Assembly: GCF_007197995.1 (NCBI RefSeq)
Contig: NZ_VKKH01000006.1
Coordinates: 310,001-374,000 of the forward strand
From: Aliiglaciecola sp. M165
GTDB taxonomy: Bacteria; Pseudomonadota; Gammaproteobacteria; Enterobacterales; Alteromonadaceae
DNA: 64,000 nucleotides
Direction of reading: 5' to 3'
Part shown: positions 38,466 to 48,412 of the stretch, piece by piece
Position numbering within the stretch: the stretch's first letter is position 1
Layout: every line of letters starts with the position of its first letter
Notes under the pieces: generated by a model
Told to the model about the DNA's origin: nothing
The model's input: only the letters and a program-made list of their open reading frames with translations
The model's database searches: none
Made by a program: the position numbers and the translations under genes

Positions 38466-40985
38466 ATGAGAATAAATAAACGCCTAAGCCTATTGACGTT
38501 AGCCATAGCGATGCCACTCACTTTATCAGGGTGTTTCGATGATGGGGACGATGGTGCAACCGGTCCTGCAGGTGCAGATGGCGCTGCGGGCTTGACAAGT
38601 TTGGTAAGACAAACAACATTATTTTCTGGCAGTGCTCAATGTTTTGCAGGAGGAACGCTCGTCGCCTCTGGTGTTGACAATAACGCCGATGGTACTTTGG
38701 CGGACGATGAGGTAACCCAATCGAACGCTATTTGTGCGCCTACGCAAATCAATGAAGACCGGAACTTTAATCGAATTGCTTCTTTTCTAGTGTGTTCTCA
38801 AATCGATACGAACTGTAATGATGATACTGAAACCGCAGCGGAAATTGTTGCCGCCAACTCTGATGGTACAGTGCTAATTTACTCAGATAGTCCTAACGAT
38901 CAAATAGGTTTCGTTAACATCAATGATCCTGCCAACCCTATGGCGATGGGGATTTTGGCCCTCCCCGGAGAACCGACTTCTGTTGCTGTACAGGGGAACT
39001 ATGCGTTAGTAGGAGTGAATTCTTCTACCGATTTTGTCAACGTTGCCGGAAGTTTAGAAATCGTTGATATTGCTACACAAGCAATCGTAGCAAGTATCGA
39101 TTTAGGTGGTCAACCAGATTCTGTTGCGGTAAGTCCAGACGGTACATACGCCGTTGCAGTCATTGAAAACGAGCGTGATGAAGATTTAGGTGACGGCGTT
39201 CCACCGCAAGTGCCAGCAGGGTTAATTCAAATTATTTCGCTTACTGGAGAGCCTGACACTTGGGCGGCGACACCCTTACAATTGACGGGGTTGGCCGATC
39301 TTTATGCAGAGGATCCAGAGCCGGAATATGTTGATATCAATGTAGACAATATTGCCGTCGTAACATTGCAGGAAAACAACCACATTGTATTGGTTGATTT
39401 GTCAGACGGTTCAATCGTCAATGACTTTTCTGCAGGTGCAGTGGATTTAACTCAGGTCGATGGTAGCGAAGAAGGTGCATTAATCTCCCAAACTGAATCT
39501 TTAGACGGTGTATTAAGAGAGCCTGATGGAGTGACTTGGTTATCCACTAAGTATTTTGCAACGGCTGATGAAGGCGATTTGGACGGCGGTTCAAGAGGTT
39601 TCACCATCTTCAACACCCAAGGTGAAGTGGTCTATTCGTCAGGTAATTTTATGGATCACCACACTGCCAGATTGGGACACTATCCTGATGAACGCTCGGG
39701 CAACAAAGGAAATGAGCCTGAAAATGCTGAATATGGAGTATATGGCAACCAGCGCTACTTGTTTGTCAATTCAGAACGTTCAAGTTTAGTGTTCGTCTAT
39801 GACGTTGCTGATTTTACCAAACCCGCATTTAAACAAGCACTTCCTGCCGGAGCAGCGCCAGAGGGTGCACTAGCCATTCCGTCACGTAATTTACTGGTAG
39901 TTGCCAGTGAAGAAGACAACCGAGGCGATAAAATCCGCTCTGTGTTGAATATCTATAGTTACACCCAAAGCGAAGCTCAGTATCCAACGCTGTTGTCAGC
40001 CGACAGAAATGACGGTACACCGATCCCCTATGCGGCATTGTCTGGTTTGGCAGCCGACAACAACGATGAAAATATTATTTATTCCATCGAAGACAGTTTT
40101 TACTTGAGCAATCGTATTTTCAAAATTGATGTTGAACAATCACCCGCAACATTGATCGAAGAAATTACTATCGTTGATAGCAATGATGTATTTGCAGGGT
40201 TTGCTGCTAGCGCGCTGGCGGATGCGACTGTTGATGCAGATGATGCGACACGTGTTGGTGTATTTGACGAAGCAGACCTCGCCGCCATGATCAATGATGA
40301 TAAAACGATCAACATTGACCCTGAGGGTATTGCACAGGCCAGTGATGGTGGTTTTTGGGTTGCTTCTGAAGGCTCTGGTACCGTGGGAGATGCTGACCGC
40401 CCAATTAACAGTTTAAACTTCATCTTTAAAACAGATGCCCAAGGGGTGATTGAATCTGTTGTCACCTTGCCCGATGCAGTGAACGCGCAGCAAATTAGAT
40501 TTGGATTTGAAGGGATCGCTGAATATGACGGTAAGGCTTATGTAGCGTTCCAACGAGTTTGGGCAGGTGACGACAATGTACGGATCGGTATTTACGATGT
40601 TGCAAATGCCTCATGGTCATTCTTGTTTTATCCGTTGGATGCTGTTGAATCACAAAATGGTGGTTGGGTAGGTTTATCCGATATCACCTCAATTGGCGAA
40701 GGGAAATTCTGGGTGCTTGAGCGAGACAATCAAGGTGGCCCCGATGCTGCAATCAAACGTATTTACGAAATTGATACGTCCACAGCCAGTGATGGTGATC
40801 TATTAACAAAGACGTTAGTTAGGGATTTGATGGCTGATCTTGCTGGGCCAAATGGTTTGATAGCGGAAAAAGTCGAAGGGTTGGCCCGTACAATTGACGG
40901 TGAAACCTATATTGTTAACGACAACGATGGTGTAGACGACAATAGCGGTGAAATTCAACTTTTGAAATTGGGAAATATTGAATAA
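38466..40985 (+). CDS. Large lipoprotein with phytase-like esterase domain
   Basis: An 839-residue predicted lipoprotein: signal sequence with lipobox LSGC (Cys23), then an acidic linker and a short collagen-like GATGPAGADGAAG (residues ~30-42). Next is a Cys-containing module with an EF-hand-like loop DNNADGTLADDE (about 71-82). Residues ~130-500 contain strand repeats of a propeller kind (VALVGVNSS, GGQPDSVAVSPDGTYAV). The C-terminal ~300 residues match the esterase-like phytase family, with NIDPEGIAQASDGGFWVASE and RFGFEGIAEYDGKAYVAFQ. Probably cell-surface or periplasmic. The Pho-box-like promoter suggests scavenging of organic phosphate, but catalysis is not shown. Confidence 0.8.
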   Translation: MRINKRLSLLTLAIAMPLTLSGCFDDGDDGATGPAGADGAAGLTSLVRQTTLFSGSAQCFAGGTLVASGVDNNADGTLADDEVTQSNAICAPTQINEDRNFNRIASFLVCSQIDTNCNDDTETAAEIVAANSDGTVLIYSDSPNDQIGFVNINDPANPMAMGILALPGEPTSVAVQGNYALVGVNSSTDFVNVAGSLEIVDIATQAIVASIDLGGQPDSVAVSPDGTYAVAVIENERDEDLGDGVPPQVPAGLIQIISLTGEPDTWAATPLQLTGLADLYAEDPEPEYVDINVDNIAVVTLQENNHIVLVDLSDGSIVNDFSAGAVDLTQVDGSEEGALISQTESLDGVLREPDGVTWLSTKYFATADEGDLDGGSRGFTIFNTQGEVVYSSGNFMDHHTARLGHYPDERSGNKGNEPENAEYGVYGNQRYLFVNSERSSLVFVYDVADFTKPAFKQALPAGAAPEGALAIPSRNLLVVASEEDNRGDKIRSVLNIYSYTQSEAQYPTLLSADRNDGTPIPYAALSGLAADNNDENIIYSIEDSFYLSNRIFKIDVEQSPATLIEEITIVDSNDVFAGFAASALADATVDADDATRVGVFDEADLAAMINDDKTINIDPEGIAQASDGGFWVASEGSGTVGDADRPINSLNFIFKTDAQGVIESVVTLPDAVNAQQIRFGFEGIAEYDGKAYVAFQRVWAGDDNVRIGIYDVANASWSFLFYPLDAVESQNGGWVGLSDITSIGEGKFWVLERDNQGGPDAAIKRIYEIDTSTASDGDLLTKTLVRDLMADLAGPNGLIAEKVEGLARTIDGETYIVNDNDGVDDNSGEIQLLKLGNIE

Positions 40986-41004
40986 ATACAAGTGGTTAAC
41001 TAAA

Positions 41005-41031
41005 TTAAGCCTGGCATTGGGCCAGGCTTAA
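41005..41031 (+). terminator. Terminator hairpin after the phytase-like gene
   Basis: Perfect 11-bp stem (TTAAGCCTGGC, 41005-41015, with its complement at 41021-41031) and a five-base loop, 20 bp after the stop. Only a short U-poor tail follows. Confidence 0.6.
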
Positions 41032-41154
41032 TGGGTTCTATAACAAATTAATCTGTAAACAAACACAGATAAATTAGGTTTTACGCGCGATTTTGCATAT
41101 AATCCGCGCGAAAATTTTTTAGTTAACTCAATTTATGTAATCGGAGACCTGTAA

Positions 41155-41586
41155 ATGGCCTTAGAACGTACTTTTTCAATTATCAAACCAGACGCTGTAG
41201 CAAAAAATGTTATCGGTGCGATCTATAATCGTTTCGAGTCTGCGGGTCTACGCATCGTTGCGTCAAAAATGGTTCACCTTAGCAAAGAACAGGCTGAAGG
41301 TTTTTATGCTGAGCACAGCGAGCGTCCTTTCTTTAGTGCTTTGGTATCTTTCATGACTTCTGGTCCTGTTATGGTTCAAGTGCTTGAAGGTGAAAATGCT
41401 GTATTGCGCAATCGCGAAATCATGGGCGCAACTAACCCAGCAGAAGCACTAGCTGGTACACTTCGTGCCGACTACGCAGCTTCAATTGACGAGAACGCTG
41501 TTCACGGTTCAGACGCTCCAGAATCTGCAGCACGTGAAATCGCTTACTTCTTCTCAGACGAAGAAATCTGCCCACGCACACGCTAA
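41155..41586 (+). CDS. ndk: Nucleoside diphosphate kinase
   Basis: Moves phosphate from ATP to NDPs, balancing nucleotide pools. The 143-residue product has the phosphohistidine His117 in [12 protein letters not shown] and the [13 protein letters not shown]-terminus. A perfect TATAAT (41098-41103) lies 51 bp upstream, with only a weak -35 (TTAGGT at 41074). It marks the return to core genes after the 28-41 kb accessory segment. A strong terminator follows. Confidence 0.97.
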   Translation: MALERTFSIIKPDAVAKNVIGAIYNRFESAGLRIVASKMVHLSKEQAEGFYAEHSERPFFSALVSFMTSGPVMVQVLEGENAVLRNREIMGATNPAEALAGTLRADYAASIDENAVHGSDAPESAAREIAYFFSDEEICPRTR

Positions 41587-41604
41587 GCAGTAAAAGTTCC
41601 AAGG

Positions 41605-41628
41605 AAGGGGAGCGTCAGCTCCCCTTTT
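41605..41628 (+). terminator. Rho-independent terminator after ndk
   Basis: AAGGGGAGC (41605-41613) pairs perfectly with GCTCCCCTT (41618-41626) around a four-base loop, running into a short T-run. Confidence 0.85.
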
Positions 41629-41694
41629 GTCGTAGTAAAGGGCGCCTAAAAACTGTACAATTCGGCGCATTGCAAATAGAGGTCTTATCAAGTT

Positions 41695-42831
41695 ATGTCA
41701 GCTGTCGGTCAAACTGTGAAAACCAATTTATTGGATTTTAATCGCCAAGGATTGCGTGAGTTTTTCAAATCTATCGATGAAAAACCTTTTCGTGCTGATC
41801 AGTTGATGAAATGGATTTATCAACAGGGTGAATCTGACTTTGAAAAAATGACCAACTTGAACAAAACCTTGCGCGCAAAGTTGCAAGAAAAGTGCGAAAT
41901 CCGCGCGCCTGAAATTGCTGTTCAACAACAAGCTAGCGACGGCACCATTAAGTTTGCCCTTCGACTAGAAGGTGGTCAAGAAGTCGAAACCGTGTGGATC
42001 CCAGAAGCCGATAGGGCCACCTTGTGTGTATCATCACAGGTTGGTTGTGCGTTGGAATGTACGTTTTGCTCAACGGCCCAGCAGGGTTTTAACCGAAACT
42101 TGACCGTGGGCGAAATTATTGGACAAGTCTGGCGCGTTGCCACAACGATTGGACTATCTAAAGATACCGCTAAACGACCCATCACCAATGTAGTGATGAT
42201 GGGCATGGGTGAACCACTGCTTAATTTAAAGAATGTTGTCCCGGCAATGGACATCATGCTGGATGATTTTGGTTTTGGCTTGTCTAAGCGTCGCGTAACA
42301 CTCAGTACCTCAGGTGTTGTTCCTGCACTGGATAAGCTCGGCGATATGATTGATGTAGCCTTAGCTATTTCGTTGCACGCACCGACCGATGATTTGCGTG
42401 ATGAAATTGTGCCGGTCAATAAAAAATATCCGATTGAAGAATTCCTTGCAGGTGTTCGTCGTTATCTGAGTAAGTCTAATGCCAATCAGGGCAGGGTGAC
42501 CGTTGAGTATGTGATGCTTAACGGTATCAACGACAGCACAGACCAAGCGCATCAATTAGCCAAGGTACTAAAAGATACACCAAGTAAAATCAACTTGATC
42601 CCGTTTAATCCTTACCCTGGTTCACCATATACTTGTTCGAGTAATTCGCGTATCGATCGATTTGCAAAAGTGCTTATGGAGTATGGTTTCACCACTGTCG
42701 TTAGAAAAACCCGTGGTGATGATATTGACGCTGCTTGCGGACAATTAGTGGGCGATGTCGTAGACAGAACCAAAAGAATGCTCAAAAAACAGCTAAAAGG
42801 CGAACAAATTTCAGTAAAAATGGCGAACTAG
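41695..42831 (+). CDS. rlmN: 23S rRNA/tRNA adenine-2 methyltransferase RlmN
   Basis: Radical-SAM enzyme that methylates C2 of A2503 in 23S rRNA and A37 of some tRNAs. The 378-residue product has the cluster cysteines 118, 122 and 125 (CALECTFC), the GMGEPLLN segment and the catalytic cysteine near the end in [15 protein letters not shown]. It starts the rlmN-pilW-rodZ-ispG series. Confidence 0.96.
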   Translation: MSAVGQTVKTNLLDFNRQGLREFFKSIDEKPFRADQLMKWIYQQGESDFEKMTNLNKTLRAKLQEKCEIRAPEIAVQQQASDGTIKFALRLEGGQEVETVWIPEADRATLCVSSQVGCALECTFCSTAQQGFNRNLTVGEIIGQVWRVATTIGLSKDTAKRPITNVVMMGMGEPLLNLKNVVPAMDIMLDDFGFGLSKRRVTLSTSGVVPALDKLGDMIDVALAISLHAPTDDLRDEIVPVNKKYPIEEFLAGVRRYLSKSNANQGRVTVEYVMLNGINDSTDQAHQLAKVLKDTPSKINLIPFNPYPGSPYTCSSNSRIDRFAKVLMEYGFTTVVRKTRGDDIDAACGQLVGDVVDRTKRMLKKQLKGEQISVKMAN

Positions 42832-42883
42832 TTGGAATCAAGACTAACAAGCAGTTAGCATAAACCTAGAGGATGTTTACCAA

Positions 42884-44290
42884 GTGAGTTTTATGCGCAG
42901 TTTATTAATCGTCACAGTGTTATTGCTTAGTGCATGTGTCAGCGAACCTTTACCCGACGGATTTAAAGGAAGCGATGATTTTGACCAAATTGCAGCAGCA
43001 AAAAACCGAATTTCATTGGGCCTGACTTACCTGCAAAATGGAAACTATAGCCAAGCCAAATTTAATTTGGATAAAGCCCTTCAATTTGCCCCACGTCTAG
43101 CCGATGCGCACTACAGCATTGCATTTTATTACCAACAAGTGGGTGAAATTGAACGGGCGGATGAATCTTACCAGCGTGCACTGGATTTTGAACCAAGAAA
43201 CGCCGATATCGCCAATTCTTATGGAGCGTTCTTGTGTCAGAACGGCCAGTATGACAATGCCAAAAAATACTTTTTAAAAGCGGTAAATAGTAATAACTAT
43301 ATTTCGTCTGCCGAAACCTATGAAAATTTGGCGCTGTGTAGCCAGAGCCAGGGGCAAATTGACGATGCTCTTACCTATGTTCAAAACGCCCTAAATCATC
43401 AGCCTTCTCGCGCCAAGAGTCTGTTATTGCTGGTCGAGTTACAGATGCAAAAGCAACAATGGCAACAAGCTAAAGACAATTTAAGACGCTATGAAAAACT
43501 GGCGAGAGTAACGCCTGAAACACTATGGTTGGCCATTACATTAGAGCGGGAGCTGAACAATATAGAATTGGCAAAAGGTTACGGTGACATGCTGATACGC
43601 ATGTATCCGTCCCATCCCCGTACGATTGAATATGTAAAAAGCCGCGACCAATTCACTAAAGTCGATGAGTCTGGGAAAATACTTAGACAGCTAAAACCCA
43701 GTGCATCCATTGCCACTGCATCATCTTTGACGCCAGAAAAGCAGACTCCAACACCTGAGCCTATCCCTACATCACAGGTGGTGTCAGAAAAAGCGCCAGC
43801 GCAATCCGTAACTGAACCTGAGCTACCTGCGCAATCAGCTGTTGAAACAGCAAGAACAGAACAACCCGTTACTGAATCGGATTCGCCCGCAGGTGTTAGG
43901 CAAGGAATTCAAAGTGCCCAAGCTGAGGTTGAACAAAAAGTGGCAGAGGCTAAAGATGTTGTGGATTCCGCTGCAAGCAATGACCGAAAAATAGACGATC
44001 CTGTTGAGCAATCAGTAGAAAAAGTGGCGGATCAACGTCAAGCCGAACAATCTTTGCAACGCAACGAAAACGAACTATCAGAAGCTGCAACGTCTGCGGA
44101 AGCGGTTGCACAGGCGTCGAGTGTTCCCCAGTATCATACAGTATTAAAAGGCGAAAATTTGTATCGCATATCCCTAAAGTATAACGTCAAAATGAAAAGT
44201 CTAATGGAGTGGAATGATCTACAAGAAGGTCAGGCGATATTTGTTGGAATGGAATTATTAGTTACAGAACCTAAGTCGGTAGAGCAGTAA
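42884..44290 (+). CDS. pilW: Type IV pilus biogenesis lipoprotein PilW/PilF with LysM domain
   Basis: A 468-residue lipoprotein (lipobox LLSAC, Cys18). Residues ~38-240 are tetratricopeptide repeats of the PilW/PilF pilotin, which helps the secretin PilQ assemble in the outer membrane. The region ~265-415 is a low-complexity Pro/Glu/Gln/Ala linker. A C-terminal LysM domain (~416-462, YHTVLKGENLYRISLKYNV) should bind peptidoglycan; the usual ~250-residue PilF lacks it. Start GTG 42884 has a GAGG site; ATG 42893 is possible. The stop overlaps the rodZ ATG (TAATG). Confidence 0.88.
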   Translation: MSFMRSLLIVTVLLLSACVSEPLPDGFKGSDDFDQIAAAKNRISLGLTYLQNGNYSQAKFNLDKALQFAPRLADAHYSIAFYYQQVGEIERADESYQRALDFEPRNADIANSYGAFLCQNGQYDNAKKYFLKAVNSNNYISSAETYENLALCSQSQGQIDDALTYVQNALNHQPSRAKSLLLLVELQMQKQQWQQAKDNLRRYEKLARVTPETLWLAITLERELNNIELAKGYGDMLIRMYPSHPRTIEYVKSRDQFTKVDESGKILRQLKPSASIATASSLTPEKQTPTPEPIPTSQVVSEKAPAQSVTEPELPAQSAVETARTEQPVTESDSPAGVRQGIQSAQAEVEQKVAEAKDVVDSAASNDRKIDDPVEQSVEKVADQRQAEQSLQRNENELSEAATSAEAVAQASSVPQYHTVLKGENLYRISLKYNVKMKSLMEWNDLQEGQAIFVGMELLVTEPKSVEQ

Positions 44291-45240
44291 TGTCGGACGA
44301 ACTACAAGAAACACAAACAGATACTCAGGGCCCTGGCGCAATATTGAAAGCGGCCAGAGAAAGGCTAGGTTTATCTGCTGCAGATATTGCGACTAAGCTT
44401 CATTTGAAGCTGGTAAATATCGAAGCGATTGAAGCAGACAATTATGACGCCAATATTTCGGTAACCTTTACCAAAGGTTATCTTAAGCTCTACGCCAAAC
44501 AGGTTAATGTTACGGAACAAACCGTGCTTGATGCATTTGCATCGCTGCATGTCGAGGAGAAAGAGCCTGCTAAATTGCAGAGCTTCTCTAAACGTGTCGC
44601 CAAACAGGCCAATGATGATCGACTTATGTTACTGACCTACTTAATTGTCGCGGTACTAGCAGCTATGGTGGTTATCTGGTGGTTTCAGCAAAGTGGCTCT
44701 GACAACGAAACCGCAATAAATCGTGTTCAGACAGCTGAAGAAGGCGGATTGATTGTGCCAGAACAGCAAGTCGAAGCAGAACTTGCACCAACCTCAGACG
44801 ATTTGATTGTAAGTGCCCAGCGAGAAGCCGAGGCGCTCAATCAACAGGGTGAACTTGAACCACCTGTAACACAGGCCACATCAGCAGATACCAGCCTTTT
44901 AAATGCGAATGAATCAGCACTTGATACAGAAACGAATCTTGAAGAAGTTGAGGCAGCATTGCCGCTAACTGTCGTTGAACGTGAACAAGGCCAAACCATT
45001 GAATTGGTGTTTGAATTTGCTGACAATTGCTGGATGAACCTAACAGACTCAACAGGCGAAGCCATTGCCTACGGCGTGAAAAAAGCAGGCCGTGTAATGA
45101 CAGTTTCTGGTGTGGCACCCTTTGAAGTCACGCTGGGTGCTCCCCAAGTTGTGCAAATCAGTTATGACGGTGTCGCGGTTGACATGTCGGGTTTTGCAGC
45201 TGGCCAAACAGCCAAATTTTCCTTGCCGTTTGGGCAATAG
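44290..45240 (+). CDS. rodZ: Cytoskeletal protein RodZ
   Basis: Bitopic membrane protein linking MreB to the cell-wall elongation machinery. The 316-residue product has an N-terminal helix-turn-helix domain (residues ~17-85, GAILKAARERLGLSAADIA), one membrane span (~112-132), an acidic Gln/Glu-rich periplasmic linker and a C-terminal DUF4115 domain with DNCWMNLTDSTGEAIAYG. The start overlaps the pilW stop by one base. Confidence 0.94.
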   Translation: MSDELQETQTDTQGPGAILKAARERLGLSAADIATKLHLKLVNIEAIEADNYDANISVTFTKGYLKLYAKQVNVTEQTVLDAFASLHVEEKEPAKLQSFSKRVAKQANDDRLMLLTYLIVAVLAAMVVIWWFQQSGSDNETAINRVQTAEEGGLIVPEQQVEAELAPTSDDLIVSAQREAEALNQQGELEPPVTQATSADTSLLNANESALDTETNLEEVEAALPLTVVEREQGQTIELVFEFADNCWMNLTDSTGEAIAYGVKKAGRVMTVSGVAPFEVTLGAPQVVQISYDGVAVDMSGFAAGQTAKFSLPFGQ

Positions 45241-45255
45241 CCTAGGTGATTAATT

Positions 45256-46374
45256 ATGTTTTCTGAAACTCCTATAAAACGACGCAAATCAACACGCATC
45301 AATGTTGGCAGTGTGCCCATCGGTGATGGTGCGCCGATTGCTGTGCAGTCTATGACCAACACCAATACAACGGACGTGGCGGCTACCGTCGCGCAAATTA
45401 ACCGTATTGTTGGAGTGGGCGGCGAAATAGTGCGTGTGTCTGTGCCCACTATGGATGCTGCAGAAGCCTTTAAGCAGATCCGCCAGCAAGTCGAGGTTCC
45501 CCTCATTGCGGATATTCACTTTGATTATCGAATAGCACTTAAGGTCGCCGAATACGGTGTGGATTGTTTGCGTATCAATCCTGGCAACATTGGCAGCATG
45601 GAGCGCGTCAGAGCCGTAGTGGATTGTGCCAAAGATAAAAATATACCTATTCGCATCGGTGTTAACGGTGGCTCTCTGGAAAAAGAATTACAGGAAAAAT
45701 ATGGCGAACCAACGCCAGAAGCTTTGGTTGAATCGGCGATGCGCCACGTCGATATTCTAGATAAGTTAAATTTCGATCAATTTAAAGTCAGTGTGAAAGC
45801 GTCAGATGTATTCCTCGCTGTTGGGGCATATCGCGAACTTGCCAAACAGATTGACCAACCACTGCATCTTGGGATCACCGAAGCCGGTGGTTTTCGTTCA
45901 GGCGCAGTGAAAAGTGCAGTTGGCTTGGGAATGTTATTGGCTGAAGGGATCGGCGATACGATTCGAATTTCTTTAGCAGCCGATCCCGTCGAAGAGATTA
46001 AGGTGGGTTTTGACATCCTTAAATCGCTGCGCATCCGCTCCAGAGGTATCAATTTCATTGCTTGCCCAAGTTGTTCAAGGCAAGAGTTTGATGTAATTGG
46101 CACAGTCAATGCTCTAGAGCAGAGAGTAGAGGATATTCTTACACCAATGGACGTTTCTATCATTGGTTGCGTGGTTAACGGGCCAGGTGAAGCGGAAGTT
46201 TCCGATCTTGGATTAACCGGTGCTCGCAATATGAGCGGATTCTATTTGGACGGTAAGCGGCAAAAAGAAAGGCTGTCTAACGACGACTTAGTTGACCAGT
46301 TGGAAAAACGAATTCGTGCCAAAGCTTCGCAGTTAGACGAAAACCGTAAAATAGACGTAAAACAAGTCGGATAA
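45256..46374 (+). CDS. ispG: 4-hydroxy-3-methylbut-2-enyl diphosphate synthase
   Basis: Fe-S enzyme of the MEP isoprenoid pathway, converting methylerythritol cyclodiphosphate to HMBPP. The 372-residue product has the 4Fe-4S cysteines in [12 protein letters not shown] and [12 protein letters not shown]. The N-terminus is of the short bacterial type. It lies 15 bp after rodZ, and a hairpin separates it from hisS. Confidence 0.97.
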   Translation: MFSETPIKRRKSTRINVGSVPIGDGAPIAVQSMTNTNTTDVAATVAQINRIVGVGGEIVRVSVPTMDAAEAFKQIRQQVEVPLIADIHFDYRIALKVAEYGVDCLRINPGNIGSMERVRAVVDCAKDKNIPIRIGVNGGSLEKELQEKYGEPTPEALVESAMRHVDILDKLNFDQFKVSVKASDVFLAVGAYRELAKQIDQPLHLGITEAGGFRSGAVKSAVGLGMLLAEGIGDTIRISLAADPVEEIKVGFDILKSLRIRSRGINFIACPSCSRQEFDVIGTVNALEQRVEDILTPMDVSIIGCVVNGPGEAEVSDLGLTGARNMSGFYLDGKRQKERLSNDDLVDQLEKRIRAKASQLDENRKIDVKQVG

Positions 46375-46405
46375 AGTATCATTCAAGCCTTGTAACAAGC
46401 CCTGC

Positions 46406-46431
46406 AAAGCCCCTATAATACGGGGCTTTTT
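46406..46431 (+). terminator. Terminator between ispG and hisS, with a -10-like loop
   Basis: AAAGCCCC (46406-46413) pairs with GGGGCTTTT (46422-46430) and is followed by T. The eight-base loop is TATAATAC; with TTGTAA at 46390-46395 (18-bp spacing) it could also be a promoter for hisS, so initiation and termination signals coincide. Confidence 0.75.
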
Positions 46432-46474
46432 CGCGCAATGATGCGCTTCATCAAATCGTAGAGAATACAAATAA

Positions 46475-47755
46475 GTGAGTAAACAGATCCAAGCCATTCG
46501 CGGTATGAATGATTGCCTACCCGCAGATTCAGGGATTTGGCAGTGGGTGGAGAACAAACTTCGCCAGGTTGTTGCCAGTTACGGCTATGAAGAATTGCGT
46601 ACCCCAATCGTTGAAAGTACTGATTTGTTTAAACGTTCGATCGGTGAAGTGACCGATATCGTCGAAAAAGAAATGTACACTTTTGCCGATCGCAACGGAG
46701 ACAGTTTGACCTTGCGCCCTGAGAACACAGCAAGTTGTGTGAGAGCGGGCAACGAACACGGTTTAATTTATAATCAGCAGCAGCGAATTTGGTACATGGG
46801 GCCAATGTTTCGACATGAACGGCCGCAAAAAGGGCGTTATCGACAATTTCACCAATTTGGCATTGAGACCTTTGGGATCAATGGACCAGATGTCGATGCA
46901 GAAGTGATCATGTTGAGTGCGCGGTTATGGAAAGAATTCGGCATCAGTGAACATGTCACTTTAGAATTGAATTCCTTAGGCTCTAATCAAGCCAGAGCGA
47001 TCTATCGCGACGCGTTAGTCGCTTATCTAACAGAACGAAAAGATCAGCTTGACGAAGACAGTATTCGTCGACTGGAGAGTAACCCTCTGCGTGTGCTGGA
47101 TAGTAAAAATCCTGAGGTCCAAGCAGCTATTCACGATGCACCCAAGCTTATCGATTATTTAGATGATGAATCTAAACAGCACTTTGAAGCCTTGTGTCAA
47201 AAACTCGATGCGTTGGGTATTCAATATCGAATCAATCCCAAGTTGGTGCGCGGTCTGGATTATTATAACCGCACAGTGTTTGAGTGGGTGACGGATAGCC
47301 TGGGCGCTCAAGGAACAGTCTGTGCTGGTGGCCGCTATGATGGCCTAGTTGAGCAACTTGGTGGTAAAGCAAGTCCTGCAGTTGGTTTTGCAATGGGTAT
47401 TGAGAGACTGGTACTGATGCTGCAAACCCTGGATTTAACCGATGAAGTGCCTAAACCTGTCGATGTTTATGTCACCGCATTAGGCGAATCAACGGAACTT
47501 TACTCAATGAAATTGTCTGAGGAACTGAGAGATTCAATAGAAGGGTTGCGAGTGCTGATGCATTGTGGCGGTGGCAACCTTAAAAAACAAATGAAACGTG
47601 CGGATAAAAGTACCGCATCCTTGGCATTGGTATTGGGCGAAAGCGAAATGCAAGCCCAACAGGTTGTCGTAAAATATTTACGCGACGACATGCCGCAAGA
47701 ACAGATTAACCGGTCAGATTTAGTGGCCTTCTTGAATAGTTACTTTAAAGATTAA
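46475..47755 (+). CDS. hisS: Histidyl-tRNA synthetase
   Basis: Class II synthetase that charges tRNA-His. The 426-residue product has motif 2 ([19 protein letters not shown]), the histidine-specific [12 protein letters not shown] and [14 protein letters not shown], and a C-terminal anticodon-binding domain. It starts at GTG 46475. Its 3' part contains a sigma-E-like promoter sequence at 47494. Confidence 0.97.
   Translation: MSKQIQAIRGMNDCLPADSGIWQWVENKLRQVVASYGYEELRTPIVESTDLFKRSIGEVTDIVEKEMYTFADRNGDSLTLRPENTASCVRAGNEHGLIYNQQQRIWYMGPMFRHERPQKGRYRQFHQFGIETFGINGPDVDAEVIMLSARLWKEFGISEHVTLELNSLGSNQARAIYRDALVAYLTERKDQLDEDSIRRLESNPLRVLDSKNPEVQAAIHDAPKLIDYLDDESKQHFEALCQKLDALGIQYRINPKLVRGLDYYNRTVFEWVTDSLGAQGTVCAGGRYDGLVEQLGGKASPAVGFAMGIERLVLMLQTLDLTDEVPKPVDVYVTALGESTELYSMKLSEELRDSIEGLRVLMHCGGGNLKKQMKRADKSTASLALVLGESEMQAQQVVVKYLRDDMPQEQINRSDLVAFLNSYFKD
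47494..47520 (+). promoter_or_regulatory. Possible sigma-E promoter inside hisS, ahead of yfgM-bamB
   Basis: GGAACTT (47494-47500), 15 bp, TCTGA (47516-47520) resembles the sigma-E consensus with one base less spacing than the best-known sites. It lies ~280 bp before yfgM and would serve bamB, an outer-membrane assembly gene. Confidence 0.4.
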
Positions 47756-47797
47756 CGACACGCGTGTGAATAGCGTATGCAGTACGAGGAATGTTAG

Positions 47798-48412
47798 ATG
47801 GACGAATTTGCAACAGAAGAACAACAGGTAGAAGCGATAAAGCGATTTTGGCGTGAGAATGGCCTTGCTATCGCAGTCGGTGTTGTTTTGGGGATTGGCG
47901 GTTTGTATGGCTGGCGCTATTACAATGATACTCAAATTGCGGAAAAAGAAGCTGCGTCAACGGCTTACGAAACGGTGGTGACAACACTTAGTGCTGAAAA
48001 TACTGCCCAAGCAGAAGCCTTTGTTGACAACAATCAAGACGGTTATTCTGTATTAACAGCATTGCAGTTGGCGAAGTTTGCTGTTGATAAAAACGATCTG
48101 GAAAGTGCCGAGAAACACCTTCGCCATGTTGCCACTCACGCTAGTGATGCCTCGTTTAAAAGTATTGCGAATATTCGTATTGCACGAATTCAAACAGCAA
48201 AGGGCGAGCATGACGCGGCACTCGCAACGCTGGCTCTTGTTACGCTAGAGTCTTTTGTTGCGCAAGTTGAAGACATCAAAGGTGATATTTACACCAGCTT
48301 AGGCCAATTCGAACAGGCAAAAACTGCGTATACCGAATCTTTACAAGCAGATGGTGACAACCGTTTAGTGCAAATGAAGCTGGATAACCTAGCGGTTGCT
48401 GCCAATGGTTAA
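47798..48412 (+). CDS. yfgM: YfgM-like membrane-anchored TPR protein
   Basis: A 204-residue protein with a cytoplasmic N-terminus, one membrane span (residues ~25-43) and a periplasmic tetratricopeptide-type domain. E. coli YfgM is an ancillary SecYEG/PpiD chaperone partner. The EEQQVEAIKRFWRENG start and the position between hisS and bamB match. The last eight bases overlap bamB (ATGGTTAA). Confidence 0.92.
   Translation: MDEFATEEQQVEAIKRFWRENGLAIAVGVVLGIGGLYGWRYYNDTQIAEKEAASTAYETVVTTLSAENTAQAEAFVDNNQDGYSVLTALQLAKFAVDKNDLESAEKHLRHVATHASDASFKSIANIRIARIQTAKGEHDAALATLALVTLESFVAQVEDIKGDIYTSLGQFEQAKTAYTESLQADGDNRLVQMKLDNLAVAANG

Noticed and set aside
41081-41110. CGCGCG repeats flanking the ndk -10 as an operator
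   Set aside because: CGCGCG is self-complementary, so two copies make a trivial palindrome; nothing else supports it.
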